Below, one piece after another: positions 1-7,603 of a stretch of 64,000 nucleotides of DNA. Under the pieces are notes generated by a model. That model had not been told where the DNA came from and ran no database searches. It saw only the letters and a program-made list of their open reading frames with translations. Where the stretch lies: the NCBI RefSeq assembly GCF_001730225.1, contig NZ_MIJE01000001.1, positions 372,001-436,000 of the forward strand. The letters are read 5' to 3'. The position numbers and the translations under genes are program-made. The DNA is from Desulfuribacillus alkaliarsenatis (GTDB lineage: Bacteria; Bacillota; Bacilli; Desulfuribacillales; Desulfuribacillaceae). Each line of letters begins with the position of its first letter. Positions within the stretch are counted from its first letter, which is position 1.

Positions 1-707
1 AAGCTGTATTTTTAGGAACTGGCGCTGGCCTTCCATATTTCTTGGGCTTAGAAGGAGAAAACTTAAACGGAGTTTATTCTGCTAATGAGTTTTTAACAAG
101 AGTTAATCTAATGAGGGCGTATCGTTTTCCAGAATATAAAACACCTGTATATGTAGGTAACCATGTAGCTGTTATCGGAGCAGGGAATGTAGCTATGGAT
201 GCAGCGAGAACAGCGAGACGATTAGGGGCGACTGTGCATATTATTTATCGTCGTTCTGAGGAAGAAATGCCAGCACGTAAAGAGGAAATTGAACACGCAA
301 AAGAAGAGGGCATTGGCTTCCTGACGCTAGCTAATCCAATGAAAGTAATAGGCGACGAGAAGGGCTATGTTAAAGAAATTGTATGCCAGCAAATGGAGCT
401 TGGCGAGCCAGACGAATCTGGCAGAAGACGCCCCCAGGCAATACCAGGGTCAGAATTCACTTTGCCTGTAGATACACTAGTAGTAGCAGTTGGACAAGGA
501 CCGAATCCTATTGTTACACAGGCTACTCCTGATCTTGCTACTAATAAATGGGGTAATATCATTGCTGATGAGCAGACTGGTGCTACCTCTATCCCAGGGG
601 TTTATGCTGGCGGAGATGTAGTTACTGGTGCGGCAACCGTTATAAAGGCAATGGGTGCTGGTAAAATAGCAGCAGCAGGAATTCACAATTATCTAACGAA
701 TAAGTAA
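1..707 (+). CDS. NADPH-dependent glutamate synthase small chain / NfnB-type oxidoreductase (5' truncated)
   Basis: The reading frame is open from base 3 at the window edge, so the N-terminal Fe-S part lies outside. What remains is the C-terminal half of a GltD-family flavoprotein. It begins with GTGAGLPYFLGLEGENLNGV, then has a second Rossmann motif GAGNVAMDAARTARRLG for NAD(P)H, the typical RRSEEEMPARKEE segment, and a final FAD motif GVYAGGDVVTGAATVI. The GAGLP and NEFLTRVN signatures are typical of the homotetrameric glutamate synthase/NfnB group, the electron-bifurcating NADH-dependent ferredoxin:NADP+ oxidoreductase large subunit. Sequence alone does not separate NfnB from a true GltD; the gene upstream of the window would decide. 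Confidence 0.85.
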   Translation, partial: AVFLGTGAGLPYFLGLEGENLNGVYSANEFLTRVNLMRAYRFPEYKTPVYVGNHVAVIGAGNVAMDAARTARRLGATVHIIYRRSEEEMPARKEEIEHAKEEGIGFLTLANPMKVIGDEKGYVKEIVCQQMELGEPDESGRRRPQAIPGSEFTLPVDTLVVAVGQGPNPIVTQATPDLATNKWGNIIADEQTGATSIPGVYAGGDVVTGAATVIKAMGAGKIAAAGIHNYLTNK

Positions 708-724
708 TTATATAGAAATAGGTG

Positions 725-757
725 AGAGCGTCCACTATTAATGGTGCGTCGCTCTTT
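725..757 (+). terminator. Possible weak terminator
   Basis: An imperfect hairpin (AGAGCG at 725-730 pairing with CGCTCT at 750-755) is followed by only a short TTTC run. It separates the oxidoreductase gene from folD, but the weak U-tract makes termination uncertain. Confidence 0.35.
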
Positions 758-779
758 CATCTAAGTTTGGAGGTACATA

Positions 780-1622
780 ATGTCTAACATTATTGATGGA
801 AAACAAGTTTCATTGGAAATCAGAGATAGTCTTACTGAAGAAGTAAAGAAATTACAAAAGCAAGATATTCAACCAGGTTTAGCAGTTGTAATAGTAGGTA
901 GTGATCCAGCTTCACAAACCTATGTAAGGGCGAAAGCAAAGGCCTGTAATAACATAGGTATATACTCTGAAGTGTATGAGCTGCCAGAAGAGATAACAGA
1001 ACAGCAGCTTTTAGAAAAAATTGACGAGTTAAATAGTGATATGAGGATTCATGGAATTCTCGTCCAGCTACCATTGCCTAAAGACATTAATGAGCAGGCT
1101 GTTATAGAACGTATTTCAGCCGACAAGGATGTAGACGGGTTTCATATCTTAAATGCTGGAAAGCTATTGGTAGGTCAGGACAGTTATCTTCCTTGTACAC
1201 CTGCTGGATGTATCGAATTAATTAAAAGAACTGGTGAGACACTAGAGGGCAAGCATGTTGTTGTAATCGGCAGAAGTAATATCGTAGGGAAACCAGTAGC
1301 GTTATTGTCGTTGTATGAAAATGCTACAGTTACAATCTGCCACTCCCGTACACAGAACTTGGCTGAAATAGTTAAGCAGGGTGATATTGTAATAGCAGCC
1401 GTAGGCCGTCCAAAAATGATAACAGCGGATATGGTCAAGGATGGAGCTATTGTGATTGATGTTGGAATTAATAGAGTTGACGGTAAGCTCGTCGGTGATG
1501 TGGATTTCGAACAAGTTAAGGATAAAGCATCATTTATTACGCCAGTACCTGGTGGTGTAGGCCCAATGACAATAACGATGCTATTACAGAACACAATTGT
1601 AGCTTGCAAGAAATCAGTATGA
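780..1622 (+). CDS. folD: Bifunctional methylenetetrahydrofolate dehydrogenase/cyclohydrolase FolD
   Basis: FolD interconverts 5,10-methylene-, methenyl- and 10-formyl-tetrahydrofolate in the cytosol using NADP+. The 280-residue length is normal. Visible motifs are the catalytic Y48-x3-K52 segment (YVRAK), DVDGFH, PCTPAG, the dinucleotide-binding stretch GRSNIVGKPVALLS, and the C-terminal PVPGGVGPMT. A good ribosome site (GGAGG) lies 7 bases before the ATG. The stop codon overlaps the xseA start (ATGA), so folD and xseA are translationally coupled, as in B. subtilis. Confidence 0.97.
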   Translation: MSNIIDGKQVSLEIRDSLTEEVKKLQKQDIQPGLAVVIVGSDPASQTYVRAKAKACNNIGIYSEVYELPEEITEQQLLEKIDELNSDMRIHGILVQLPLPKDINEQAVIERISADKDVDGFHILNAGKLLVGQDSYLPCTPAGCIELIKRTGETLEGKHVVVIGRSNIVGKPVALLSLYENATVTICHSRTQNLAEIVKQGDIVIAAVGRPKMITADMVKDGAIVIDVGINRVDGKLVGDVDFEQVKDKASFITPVPGGVGPMTITMLLQNTIVACKKSV

Positions 1623-2860
1623 CGAAACAAGCCTGGTCAGTTAGTCAGCTAACAAAATATATTAAAAACGTCATCGATAACGATTGGCAGCTTTGTGATA
1701 CTATGATTAGTGGTGAGATATCTAATTTCACCCACCATAGTAGCGGGCACATGTATTTCAGTTTAAAGGATGAAAAAAGTGTAATTCGCTCAATCATGTT
1801 TGCTGGAAATAATCGCTCTTTACAATTTATACCTAGAAATGGCATGAAAGTAATCGCTAATGGTAATGTGTCGATTTATGAACGTGACGGCCAATATCAA
1901 CTGTATATACAGGAGATGTACCCTGCAGGATTAGGTAGTCTCCACATCGCATATGAGCAGCTTAAGCAACTGCTCGCTAAAGAGGGTTTGTTTGATACAG
2001 CTAATAAGCAACCGATACCCTATCTGCCAAAAGGAATTGCGATTATTACTTCTCTGACAGGAGCAGCTATACGTGATATACTAATAACCTTGAAAAGAAG
2101 AAACCCTTACATACCGACATACTTAGTACCTACAACAGTCCAAGGTGATGCAGCGCCTTTATCAATTATAGATTCTTTAACTGGTATAGAAGCATACTGC
2201 TCTGGATTTATTGATGTTATATTACTTGCTAGGGGCGGAGGGTCAATTGAAGAGCTTTGGGCATTTAATAATGAGCAGGTAGCTAGAGCTATTCACAAAT
2301 GCAAGATTCCTATTGTCGTAGGAGTTGGGCACGAGACTGATACTACAATTGCTGATTTTGTTGCTGATGTGCGAGCAGCAACCCCGACTGGTGCCGCAGA
2401 GCTAGTTTCACCTAAATATATAGACATAAAGAAGGACTTAGAAACACTTACTCATAGGTTGAATTTGGCTATTGACAATAAAGTGGCTTCGAAAAGAGAA
2501 AAACTTAATAATCTATTAAATGCAAAGGTATTTAAAAAGCCTGAAATACTAACAATGCAGCATAGACAACTACTAGATCTTTTAACTAAAGATTTACAGC
2601 AATTGTTTCACAACCGTTTTAAACAGGATATTGCTACATTTACAATGCTGTGTCAAAGGCTGGAGGATTTAAGTCCGCTTAAGATAATGGACAGGGGTTA
2701 CTCATTAACATATCAAGAACATGATATTGATGGTAACGAGCAAAGGCGCATAATTAAATCAATTTCCCAGGTGGAAGTCGAAGATGAAGTAAATGTACAA
2801 TTGACAGATGGTGTATTAGCTTGTCGTATAAGGGGGGTTAGTAATGCCAAGAAAAACTAG
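1619..2860 (+). CDS. xseA: Exodeoxyribonuclease VII large subunit
   Basis: This is the catalytic large subunit of exonuclease VII, which degrades single-stranded DNA to oligonucleotides. An N-terminal OB fold (WSVSQLTKYIKNVI..., GEISNFTHHSSGHMYFSLKD) precedes the nuclease domain with LLARGGGSIEELWAFN, VGVGHETDTTIADFVAD and RAATPTGAAE. I start it at ATG 1619, overlapping the folD stop by ATGA; an in-frame TTG at 1604 is possible but has no better ribosome site. The product is then 413 residues, near family size. xseB overlaps its 3' end by 17 bases. Confidence 0.95.
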   Translation: MTKQAWSVSQLTKYIKNVIDNDWQLCDTMISGEISNFTHHSSGHMYFSLKDEKSVIRSIMFAGNNRSLQFIPRNGMKVIANGNVSIYERDGQYQLYIQEMYPAGLGSLHIAYEQLKQLLAKEGLFDTANKQPIPYLPKGIAIITSLTGAAIRDILITLKRRNPYIPTYLVPTTVQGDAAPLSIIDSLTGIEAYCSGFIDVILLARGGGSIEELWAFNNEQVARAIHKCKIPIVVGVGHETDTTIADFVADVRAATPTGAAELVSPKYIDIKKDLETLTHRLNLAIDNKVASKREKLNNLLNAKVFKKPEILTMQHRQLLDLLTKDLQQLFHNRFKQDIATFTMLCQRLEDLSPLKIMDRGYSLTYQEHDIDGNEQRRIIKSISQVEVEDEVNVQLTDGVLACRIRGVSNAKKN

Positions 2861-3086
2861 TCAGTTAGCTTTCGACCAGGCAATACTGGAATTAGAGTCA
2901 GTAGTTAAAAAACTAGAAGCGGGAGAAGTTACCCTGGAAGAATCAATAGAATTATATAAACAGGGAATAAATTTGGCTAAAGATTGTCATAACTTATTAG
3001 AAAAAGCAGAACAACAGGTGCAAAAGATATCTATAGAGAATGGGAGCTATCGTTTAGAAACAGTTGTAGAAAAGGATGGGGATTAA
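2844..3086 (+). CDS. xseB: Exodeoxyribonuclease VII small subunit
   Basis: This 80-residue protein is the small subunit of exonuclease VII, a helical hairpin that binds several copies per XseA. The family pattern is clear: FDQAILELESVVKKLEAGEVTLEESIELYKQGINLAKDC is spread over residues 9-48. The ATG lies inside the last codons of xseA, preceded by a GGGGGG-rich ribosome site, giving coupled translation. ispA follows after 2 bases. Confidence 0.95.
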   Translation: MPRKTSQLAFDQAILELESVVKKLEAGEVTLEESIELYKQGINLAKDCHNLLEKAEQQVQKISIENGSYRLETVVEKDGD

Positions 3087-3088
3087 AT

Positions 3089-3985
3089 ATGAGAATTGAA
3101 TTTAATACATTTATTAACTCTAAGATTGCTACTATTGATAAAGCGCTGGATAAATATTTGCAAAAGGTTGAACCCCATCCTGGGATATTGTACGAATCGA
3201 TTCGTTATAGTATGTTTGCAGGCGGGAAACGCTTGCGTCCAGTTTTAACATTGACAACAGCTGAAGCCTTTGGTTGTGAAGCAGAAAAGGCGCTACCAAT
3301 AGCATGTGCAATAGAAATGATACATACGTACTCTTTGATTCATGATGACCTTCCAGCAATGGATGATGATGACTTCAGAAGAGGAAAGCTGACAAACCAC
3401 AAGGTTTATAACGAAGCTATTGCGATTTTAGCAGGCGATGCTCTGCTAACTAAAGCTTTTAAAGTGCTTGCTAATGCAACTGACCTTGGAGTAGATCCAA
3501 TTATAGCACTACAGCTAATTGACGAAATTAGCGAAGCCGCAGGGGCAGAAGGTATGGTAGGTGGTCAGGTTGCCGACATGGAAGCAGAAGGCAAAAGGCC
3601 AAGTATAGAGCAGTTAGAATATATTCACAGACATAAAACAGGAGCATTATTTACTATAGCAATAAGGGCGGGAGCGATTGTAGCAGGTGTAAAAAATGAG
3701 TCATTAGCAGCTATTACTGACTTCGCCTCTAAATTAGGATTAGCATATCAAATACAGGATGATATATTAGATATTATAGGTGACGAGAAAACAATTGGAA
3801 AATCCGTAGGCAGTGATTTAATGAATGATAAAGCTACTTACCCAGCACTGCTTGGCTTAGATGAATCAAAGAAGCAAGTACAGAAGCTAACAGAAGAGGC
3901 TTTATTAGCTTTAGATAGCAGTGGCTGTAAGGAATCTAAATATCTAAGGGCAATTGCCGATTACTTAGTAGCAAGAGATAGCTAA
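3089..3985 (+). CDS. ispA: Farnesyl diphosphate synthase (polyprenyl synthetase)
   Basis: IspA condenses isopentenyl diphosphate with dimethylallyl/geranyl diphosphate to make farnesyl diphosphate for undecaprenol and quinone synthesis. The 298-residue sequence carries both Asp-rich Mg-binding motifs: DDLPAMDDDD at residues 86-95 and DDILD at 224-228. GGKRLRP near residue 46 binds isopentenyl diphosphate. It closes the folD-xseA-xseB-ispA operon. dxs, the first enzyme of the same pathway, lies beyond the OLE RNA and oapA; this ispA/OLE/oapA/dxs arrangement is a recurrent OLE context. Confidence 0.96.
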   Translation: MRIEFNTFINSKIATIDKALDKYLQKVEPHPGILYESIRYSMFAGGKRLRPVLTLTTAEAFGCEAEKALPIACAIEMIHTYSLIHDDLPAMDDDDFRRGKLTNHKVYNEAIAILAGDALLTKAFKVLANATDLGVDPIIALQLIDEISEAAGAEGMVGGQVADMEAEGKRPSIEQLEYIHRHKTGALFTIAIRAGAIVAGVKNESLAAITDFASKLGLAYQIQDDILDIIGDEKTIGKSVGSDLMNDKATYPALLGLDESKKQVQKLTEEALLALDSSGCKESKYLRAIADYLVARDS

Positions 3986-3992
3986 AAGAAGG

Positions 3993-4022
3993 CAAAAAAA
4001 ATACAGGAATAACTATTCCTGT
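3993..4022 (-). terminator. Minus-strand intrinsic terminator upstream of OLE RNA
   Basis: A perfect 8-bp stem (ACAGGAAT 4003-4010, ATTCCTGT 4015-4022, loop of 4) is flanked on its low-coordinate side by a run of eight A at 3993-4001. Read on the minus strand this is a hairpin followed by A then TTTTTTTT, a standard intrinsic terminator. On the + strand it has no U-tract, so it would not terminate ispA. Confidence 0.5.
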
Positions 4023-4282
4023 GGGAGAGAGTAGAAGTTTGTACACTTTGTGCACTGAGAGGGAAAAAATTCAACAAGTTAGTTCTTTATGAACTATCTT
4101 TATGGTATCTTGAAAACACAATCAATACAATAGCTATTTAGAATGATTTTAGCACTAGTGAGTAATTCTCAAGCTTATATGAATAAATTCATATAAATGA
4201 TATTTAGATTAAAATCGTTATAATATTACACACAAAAGCACTTTATCTTTTGTATACTCTGCTATAATTCGATTCTTGTTAT
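4023..4282. other. AT-rich non-coding region with nested inverted repeats before OLE RNA
   Basis: No plausible gene is seen here. It holds a 20-bp palindrome (TATATGAAT-AA-ATTCATATA, 4176-4195) enclosed by a wider inverted repeat (GATTTTA 4145-4151 and TAAAATC 4210-4216). These could form one long AT-rich stem, or be operator half-sites for control of OLE transcription. TATAAT-like boxes also occur at 4220 and 4263. Confidence 0.4.
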
Positions 4283-4311
4283 TTGAGATTGATAGCAAAA
4301 CCTGATATAAT
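4283..4311 (+). promoter_or_regulatory. Sigma-A promoter of OLE RNA
   Basis: A -35 box TTGAGA (4283-4288) and a perfect -10 TATAAT (4306-4311) are separated by 17 bp. TG at 4303-4304 gives an extended -10 (TGnTATAAT). The predicted RNA start is about 4318, just where strongly structured, GC-richer sequence begins. Confidence 0.75.
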
Positions 4312-4317
4312 AGTGTT

Positions 4318-4975
4318 ACAGAGATTAGAGTGGTGCAGTATTCTAGTCAGCCAATCCTTATCTGAAGGCGGGGCTAAAAATCCGTCAAAGGGCACATCGA
4401 TGAAGTTCCTGGTGGCGGCTGCTGACGCCCAGTTGGGGGTCGTTGCTGGGAGTTAAGGTAGTGGGGCGATCCACAATGGCATGTGGGCGTTGACCCTACT
4501 TCCGCGGAGGCCCAAGTGCGTGGTCGTGAATGATCGGTTCATGATTATGGCTTGGGGTATGAACCTATATGCGAGCTTTTAGTGTTAAGTAGCTTGGGTA
4601 TAGCGTAGCCTGCCTTGAGTGATATAGAGGGGAAATATAGAAATACTTAAATTCTAGGCCAAGAATTTAAGTACTTGTTAGCTATATGAAATCTATGTTG
4701 CAAAAGGGGCTAGGATAAGGTAATTGGTTGTTGAGGAAAACTCCTAGACTGTCCTAAGGGATGCTTCCTGGGGATTAGAGTGCGGACTAAGTGGCAATCT
4801 AGTCTGACGTTCGGTGACGGCGTCAATAGAGGAATAAAGGGAAACCGCCAGATTGGCAACGATTTGGATCTTCTATGGGAAAACCAACTAGACCTAAGCC
4901 GCAGTGTTTACTCAGGAAGCAACCACTCGAAATATAACAGACATTTAAAAAGGCTTCAGTTTTGAAGCTTTTTTT
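4318..4975 (+). ncRNA. ole: OLE RNA (ornate, large, extremophilic non-coding RNA)
   Basis: This stretch of about 650 nt has no credible reading frame, is much richer in G and C than flanking spacers, starts at a near-consensus promoter and ends at an intrinsic terminator. It contains many self-complementary segments, for example a 12-bp perfect hairpin (TACTTAAATTCT 4644-4655 with AGAATTTAAGTA 4662-4673). Known OLE RNAs are about 600 nt or longer, lie near ispA/dxs/xseA/recN genes, and are followed by oapA, which encodes a membrane protein that binds the RNA. All of this holds here. Identification rests on size, context, structure and the oapA neighbour, not on a covariance search. In Bacillus halodurans the OLE complex is membrane-bound and needed for tolerance of ethanol, cold and Mg2+ stress (from the literature). 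Ends are estimates from promoter and terminator. Confidence 0.9.
4949..4975 (+). terminator. Intrinsic terminator ending OLE RNA
   Basis: The stem AAGGCTTC (4950-4957) with GAAGCTTT (4964-4971), loop AGTTTT, runs into seven T (4969-4975). Some transcripts may read through into oapA, whose start is only 54 bases downstream and which has no obvious separate promoter. Confidence 0.8.
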
Positions 4976-5028
4976 CATATCATATAAGATTTACGCTTAC
5001 TACATAAAGAAGTTAGGGGAAAATATCG

Positions 5029-5670
5029 TTGAATGAGTTTTGGCAATCTACCTATAAATGGACAATACGGATAACTTTTTTAACCTTCGTGTTAGCTGCA
5101 ATCTTTTCAATAATTTCTAATATGTTTGTCCTGCAACTCCATTGGTTATTTGGAGTTTTTGTTGTGCTTATTATCATTTTTATAGGTGTGGTTTCTGATA
5201 CAATAGGTATAGCTGCAACTTCAGCTTGCGAAAAACCATTTCACGCAATGGCTGCCAATAAGGTAGAAGGTGCAAAGGTGTCGATACGAATTGTAAGAAA
5301 TGCGGATCAATTTTCAAACTTCTGTAATGATGTTATAGGAGATATTGCTGGAATTATTAGTGGTGCCGCTAGTGCTGCTGTGATTATACAGGTCTTGCTC
5401 ACAATGGATAGTAGTAGTACAATGTTTGAAAATGTATTAAAAGTTACAGCTACGAGCATTGTTGCTGCATTAACCGTTGGTGGGAAGGCCATAGGCAAAG
5501 CAATTGCTATAAAATACAGCCAACAGATTATATCAGTAGTTGGTAAAATACTGAATATAATAGAAAAGAAATTTAATATTAAATTTTTCGATTCAAAGAA
5601 TAACAAAAAGAAGGCGAAAAGAGGGGACAGAGATGTTGCTACAAACAATAAATCACCCAACGACTGTTAA
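5029..5670 (+). CDS. oapA: OLE-associated protein OapA (membrane protein)
   Basis: This 213-residue protein directly follows OLE RNA. It has four likely membrane helices at about residues 14-36, 38-59, 102-123 and 130-152, and a strongly basic, soluble tail from about 180 (NKKKAKRG), suited to RNA contact. The segment DTIGIAATSACEKPFHAMAA and the following helix resemble the DUF21 fold of CNNM/CorB-C magnesium transporters. The D105-I-A-G108 element matches in spacing an Asp/Gly pair whose mutation I recall as disabling B. halodurans OapA. It starts at TTG with AGGGGA 8 bases upstream. Its 3' end overlaps dxs by 38 bases. Function is known only as OLE partner; a transport role is inference. 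Confidence 0.9.
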   Translation: MNEFWQSTYKWTIRITFLTFVLAAIFSIISNMFVLQLHWLFGVFVVLIIIFIGVVSDTIGIAATSACEKPFHAMAANKVEGAKVSIRIVRNADQFSNFCNDVIGDIAGIISGAASAAVIIQVLLTMDSSSTMFENVLKVTATSIVAALTVGGKAIGKAIAIKYSQQIISVVGKILNIIEKKFNIKFFDSKNNKKKAKRGDRDVATNNKSPNDC

Positions 5671-7516
5671 GGAGTTTAATTTAGAGCAAAAGATACAGTT
5701 AGCTAATGAAATTCGCACATTTTTAATTGAGGAAGTATCTAAAACAGGGGGACACCTTGGTCCAAACTTAGGAGTAGTAGAGCTAACAATTGCACTCCAT
5801 TCTGTATTTAATAGCCCAGAAGATAAAATGATTTGGGATGTTGGTCATCAATCATATGTTCACAAAATACTTACAGGTCGCTGGAAGCAATTTAGCACCT
5901 TGCGTTGTTATAAAGGTCTATCTGGATTCCCTAAATGTAAAGAGAGTGAGCACGATGTTTTTGAAACTGGTCATAGTAGCACATCTATATCAGCTGCCTT
6001 AGGAATGGCATATGCTGCAAAGCTTAATAATGAAAGCAATCATTCGATTGCCATTATCGGAGATGGTGCAATGACTGGCGGCATTGCTTTAGAAGCCCTT
6101 AACCATGCAGGGCAAAGTGATGTAAATCTTATAGTTATATTAAATGATAACGAGATGTCAATCGCCCAAAATGTAGGAGCACTATCCAACTACCTTACAA
6201 GAATGAGAACAGATCCTAATTACTCTAGGGTTAAGGATGACATCGAATTTATATTGAAAAAAATCCCAGCTATCGGCAGTAAAATGCTTAAAACAGCAGA
6301 ACGAATTAAGGATAGTCTGAAATATTTATTTGTATCAGGAATGCTGTTCGAAGAGCTAGGCTTTACATATCTTGGACCTATTGATGGTCATAATTTAGAG
6401 GATTTAGAATCTACACTTCAGCAAGCAAAACGAAAAAAGGGTCCACTTCTAGTTCATGTTATAACTAAAAAAGGAAAAGGTTATCCACCAGCAGAGAAAA
6501 ATCCTGATTTATTCCATGGCATAGGAAAGTTTGACATCGAAACAGGACAATCTATTAAGAAACAAGCTCCTCCAAGCTACACTAAGGTTTTTGGCGATAC
6601 TATTGTAGCCATTGCAGCAGATGAGCAAAAAATAGCTTGTATAACTGCCGCAATGCCAACTGGAACAGGACTCACGGATTTTTCAAAAAAATATCCTGAG
6701 CGCTTTTTTGATGTTGGAATCGCCGAGCAACATGCCGTTACACTGGCAGCAGGCTTAGCTAAGGGTGGCTTCATTCCGGTATTTGCAGTCTATTCGACGT
6801 TCTTACAAAGGGGTTATGATCAGGTTTTACACGATGTATGCTTGCAGAATATTCCTGTAATCTTTGCTGTAGACCGCGCTGGACTAGTCGGGCAGGATGG
6901 AGAAACACATCATGGAGTTTTTGATTTAGCTTACTTAAGACATATTCCTAATATTACAATAATGATGCCTAAAGACGAAAATGAGCTTCGTCATATGCTA
7001 TATACTGCTGTACAGCTTAAAGGCCCAGTTGTAGTTCGTTACCCTAGGTTAAATGGAAATGGGGTAGACATGTCTGAAGAGCTGGCATGCTTACCTATTG
7101 GTCGTATGGAATATATTAATCGGGGTCAGGATTTGTCAATCATAGCATTAGGGCCTATGTTGTCTATAGCACAAGATGTTGCCTCTAGGCTAGAAACAAG
7201 AGATTTCACTGTAAATATTTTGAATGCAAGATTTGTTAAACCATTAGATGAAGAAACATTAGATGCACTAGCTAATTTAGGCGCACCAATAATTATAATC
7301 GAAGAACATGTACTACAGGGCGGACTAGGTAGTGCTATCTTAGAGTATTACGAACAAGCTGGGCGTAGAAACTTAAAAATTAAGCGCTACGGAATACCTG
7401 ATAAGTTTATTGAGCACGGAGACAGACTGGAGTTACTTAGCCAAATTGGTTTGACAGCTGAACAAATTACTGAAGAAATAAGCCAATTTTTGCCTTTAAA
7501 GACCCAGCATGTATAA
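5633..7516 (+). CDS. dxs: 1-deoxy-D-xylulose-5-phosphate synthase
   Basis: Dxs is the thiamine-diphosphate enzyme that joins pyruvate and glyceraldehyde-3-phosphate, the entry step of the MEP isoprenoid pathway. The length (627) is standard. Motifs include GHQSYVHKILTGR, the ThDP site GDGAMTGGIALEALN followed by LNDNEMSIAQNVGA, and the transketolase-like FDVGIAEQHAVTLAAGLA and YSTFLQRGYDQ. The ATG at 5633 lies inside the oapA 3' end with GAGGGGA six bases upstream, so dxs and oapA are tightly linked. With ispA it brackets the OLE locus with isoprenoid genes. Confidence 0.97.
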   Translation: MLLQTINHPTTVKEFNLEQKIQLANEIRTFLIEEVSKTGGHLGPNLGVVELTIALHSVFNSPEDKMIWDVGHQSYVHKILTGRWKQFSTLRCYKGLSGFPKCKESEHDVFETGHSSTSISAALGMAYAAKLNNESNHSIAIIGDGAMTGGIALEALNHAGQSDVNLIVILNDNEMSIAQNVGALSNYLTRMRTDPNYSRVKDDIEFILKKIPAIGSKMLKTAERIKDSLKYLFVSGMLFEELGFTYLGPIDGHNLEDLESTLQQAKRKKGPLLVHVITKKGKGYPPAEKNPDLFHGIGKFDIETGQSIKKQAPPSYTKVFGDTIVAIAADEQKIACITAAMPTGTGLTDFSKKYPERFFDVGIAEQHAVTLAAGLAKGGFIPVFAVYSTFLQRGYDQVLHDVCLQNIPVIFAVDRAGLVGQDGETHHGVFDLAYLRHIPNITIMMPKDENELRHMLYTAVQLKGPVVVRYPRLNGNGVDMSEELACLPIGRMEYINRGQDLSIIALGPMLSIAQDVASRLETRDFTVNILNARFVKPLDEETLDALANLGAPIIIIEEHVLQGGLGSAILEYYEQAGRRNLKIKRYGIPDKFIEHGDRLELLSQIGLTAEQITEEISQFLPLKTQHV

Positions 7517-7530
7517 GAAATATATAATTT

Positions 7531-7562
7531 AGAGCAGCTTCTTAATAAAGGGGCTGCTTTAT
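7531..7562 (+). terminator. Possible terminator after dxs
   Basis: A hairpin of AGCAGC (7533-7538) with GCTGCT (7553-7558), extended by inner pairs, is followed by TTTAT. The U-tract is short, so efficiency is doubtful. Confidence 0.4.
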
Positions 7563-7603
7563 GACGTTATAATGAAGGGTGCTTTACAACGCTATTTGAA
7601 GAG

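Noticed and set aside
1184-1630. 148-codon minus-strand frame opposite folD
   Set aside because: folD is unmistakable on the + strand; the antisense frame has a low-complexity, unnatural composition.
4780-4965. 61-codon open frame inside the OLE region
   Set aside because: It lies within the structured RNA, ends in the terminator hairpin, starts at GTG without a ribosome site, and its sequence is not protein-like.
5307-5660. 117-codon frame on the minus strand opposite oapA
   Set aside because: It is a shadow of the hydrophobic oapA gene, without a ribosome site or recognisable family.
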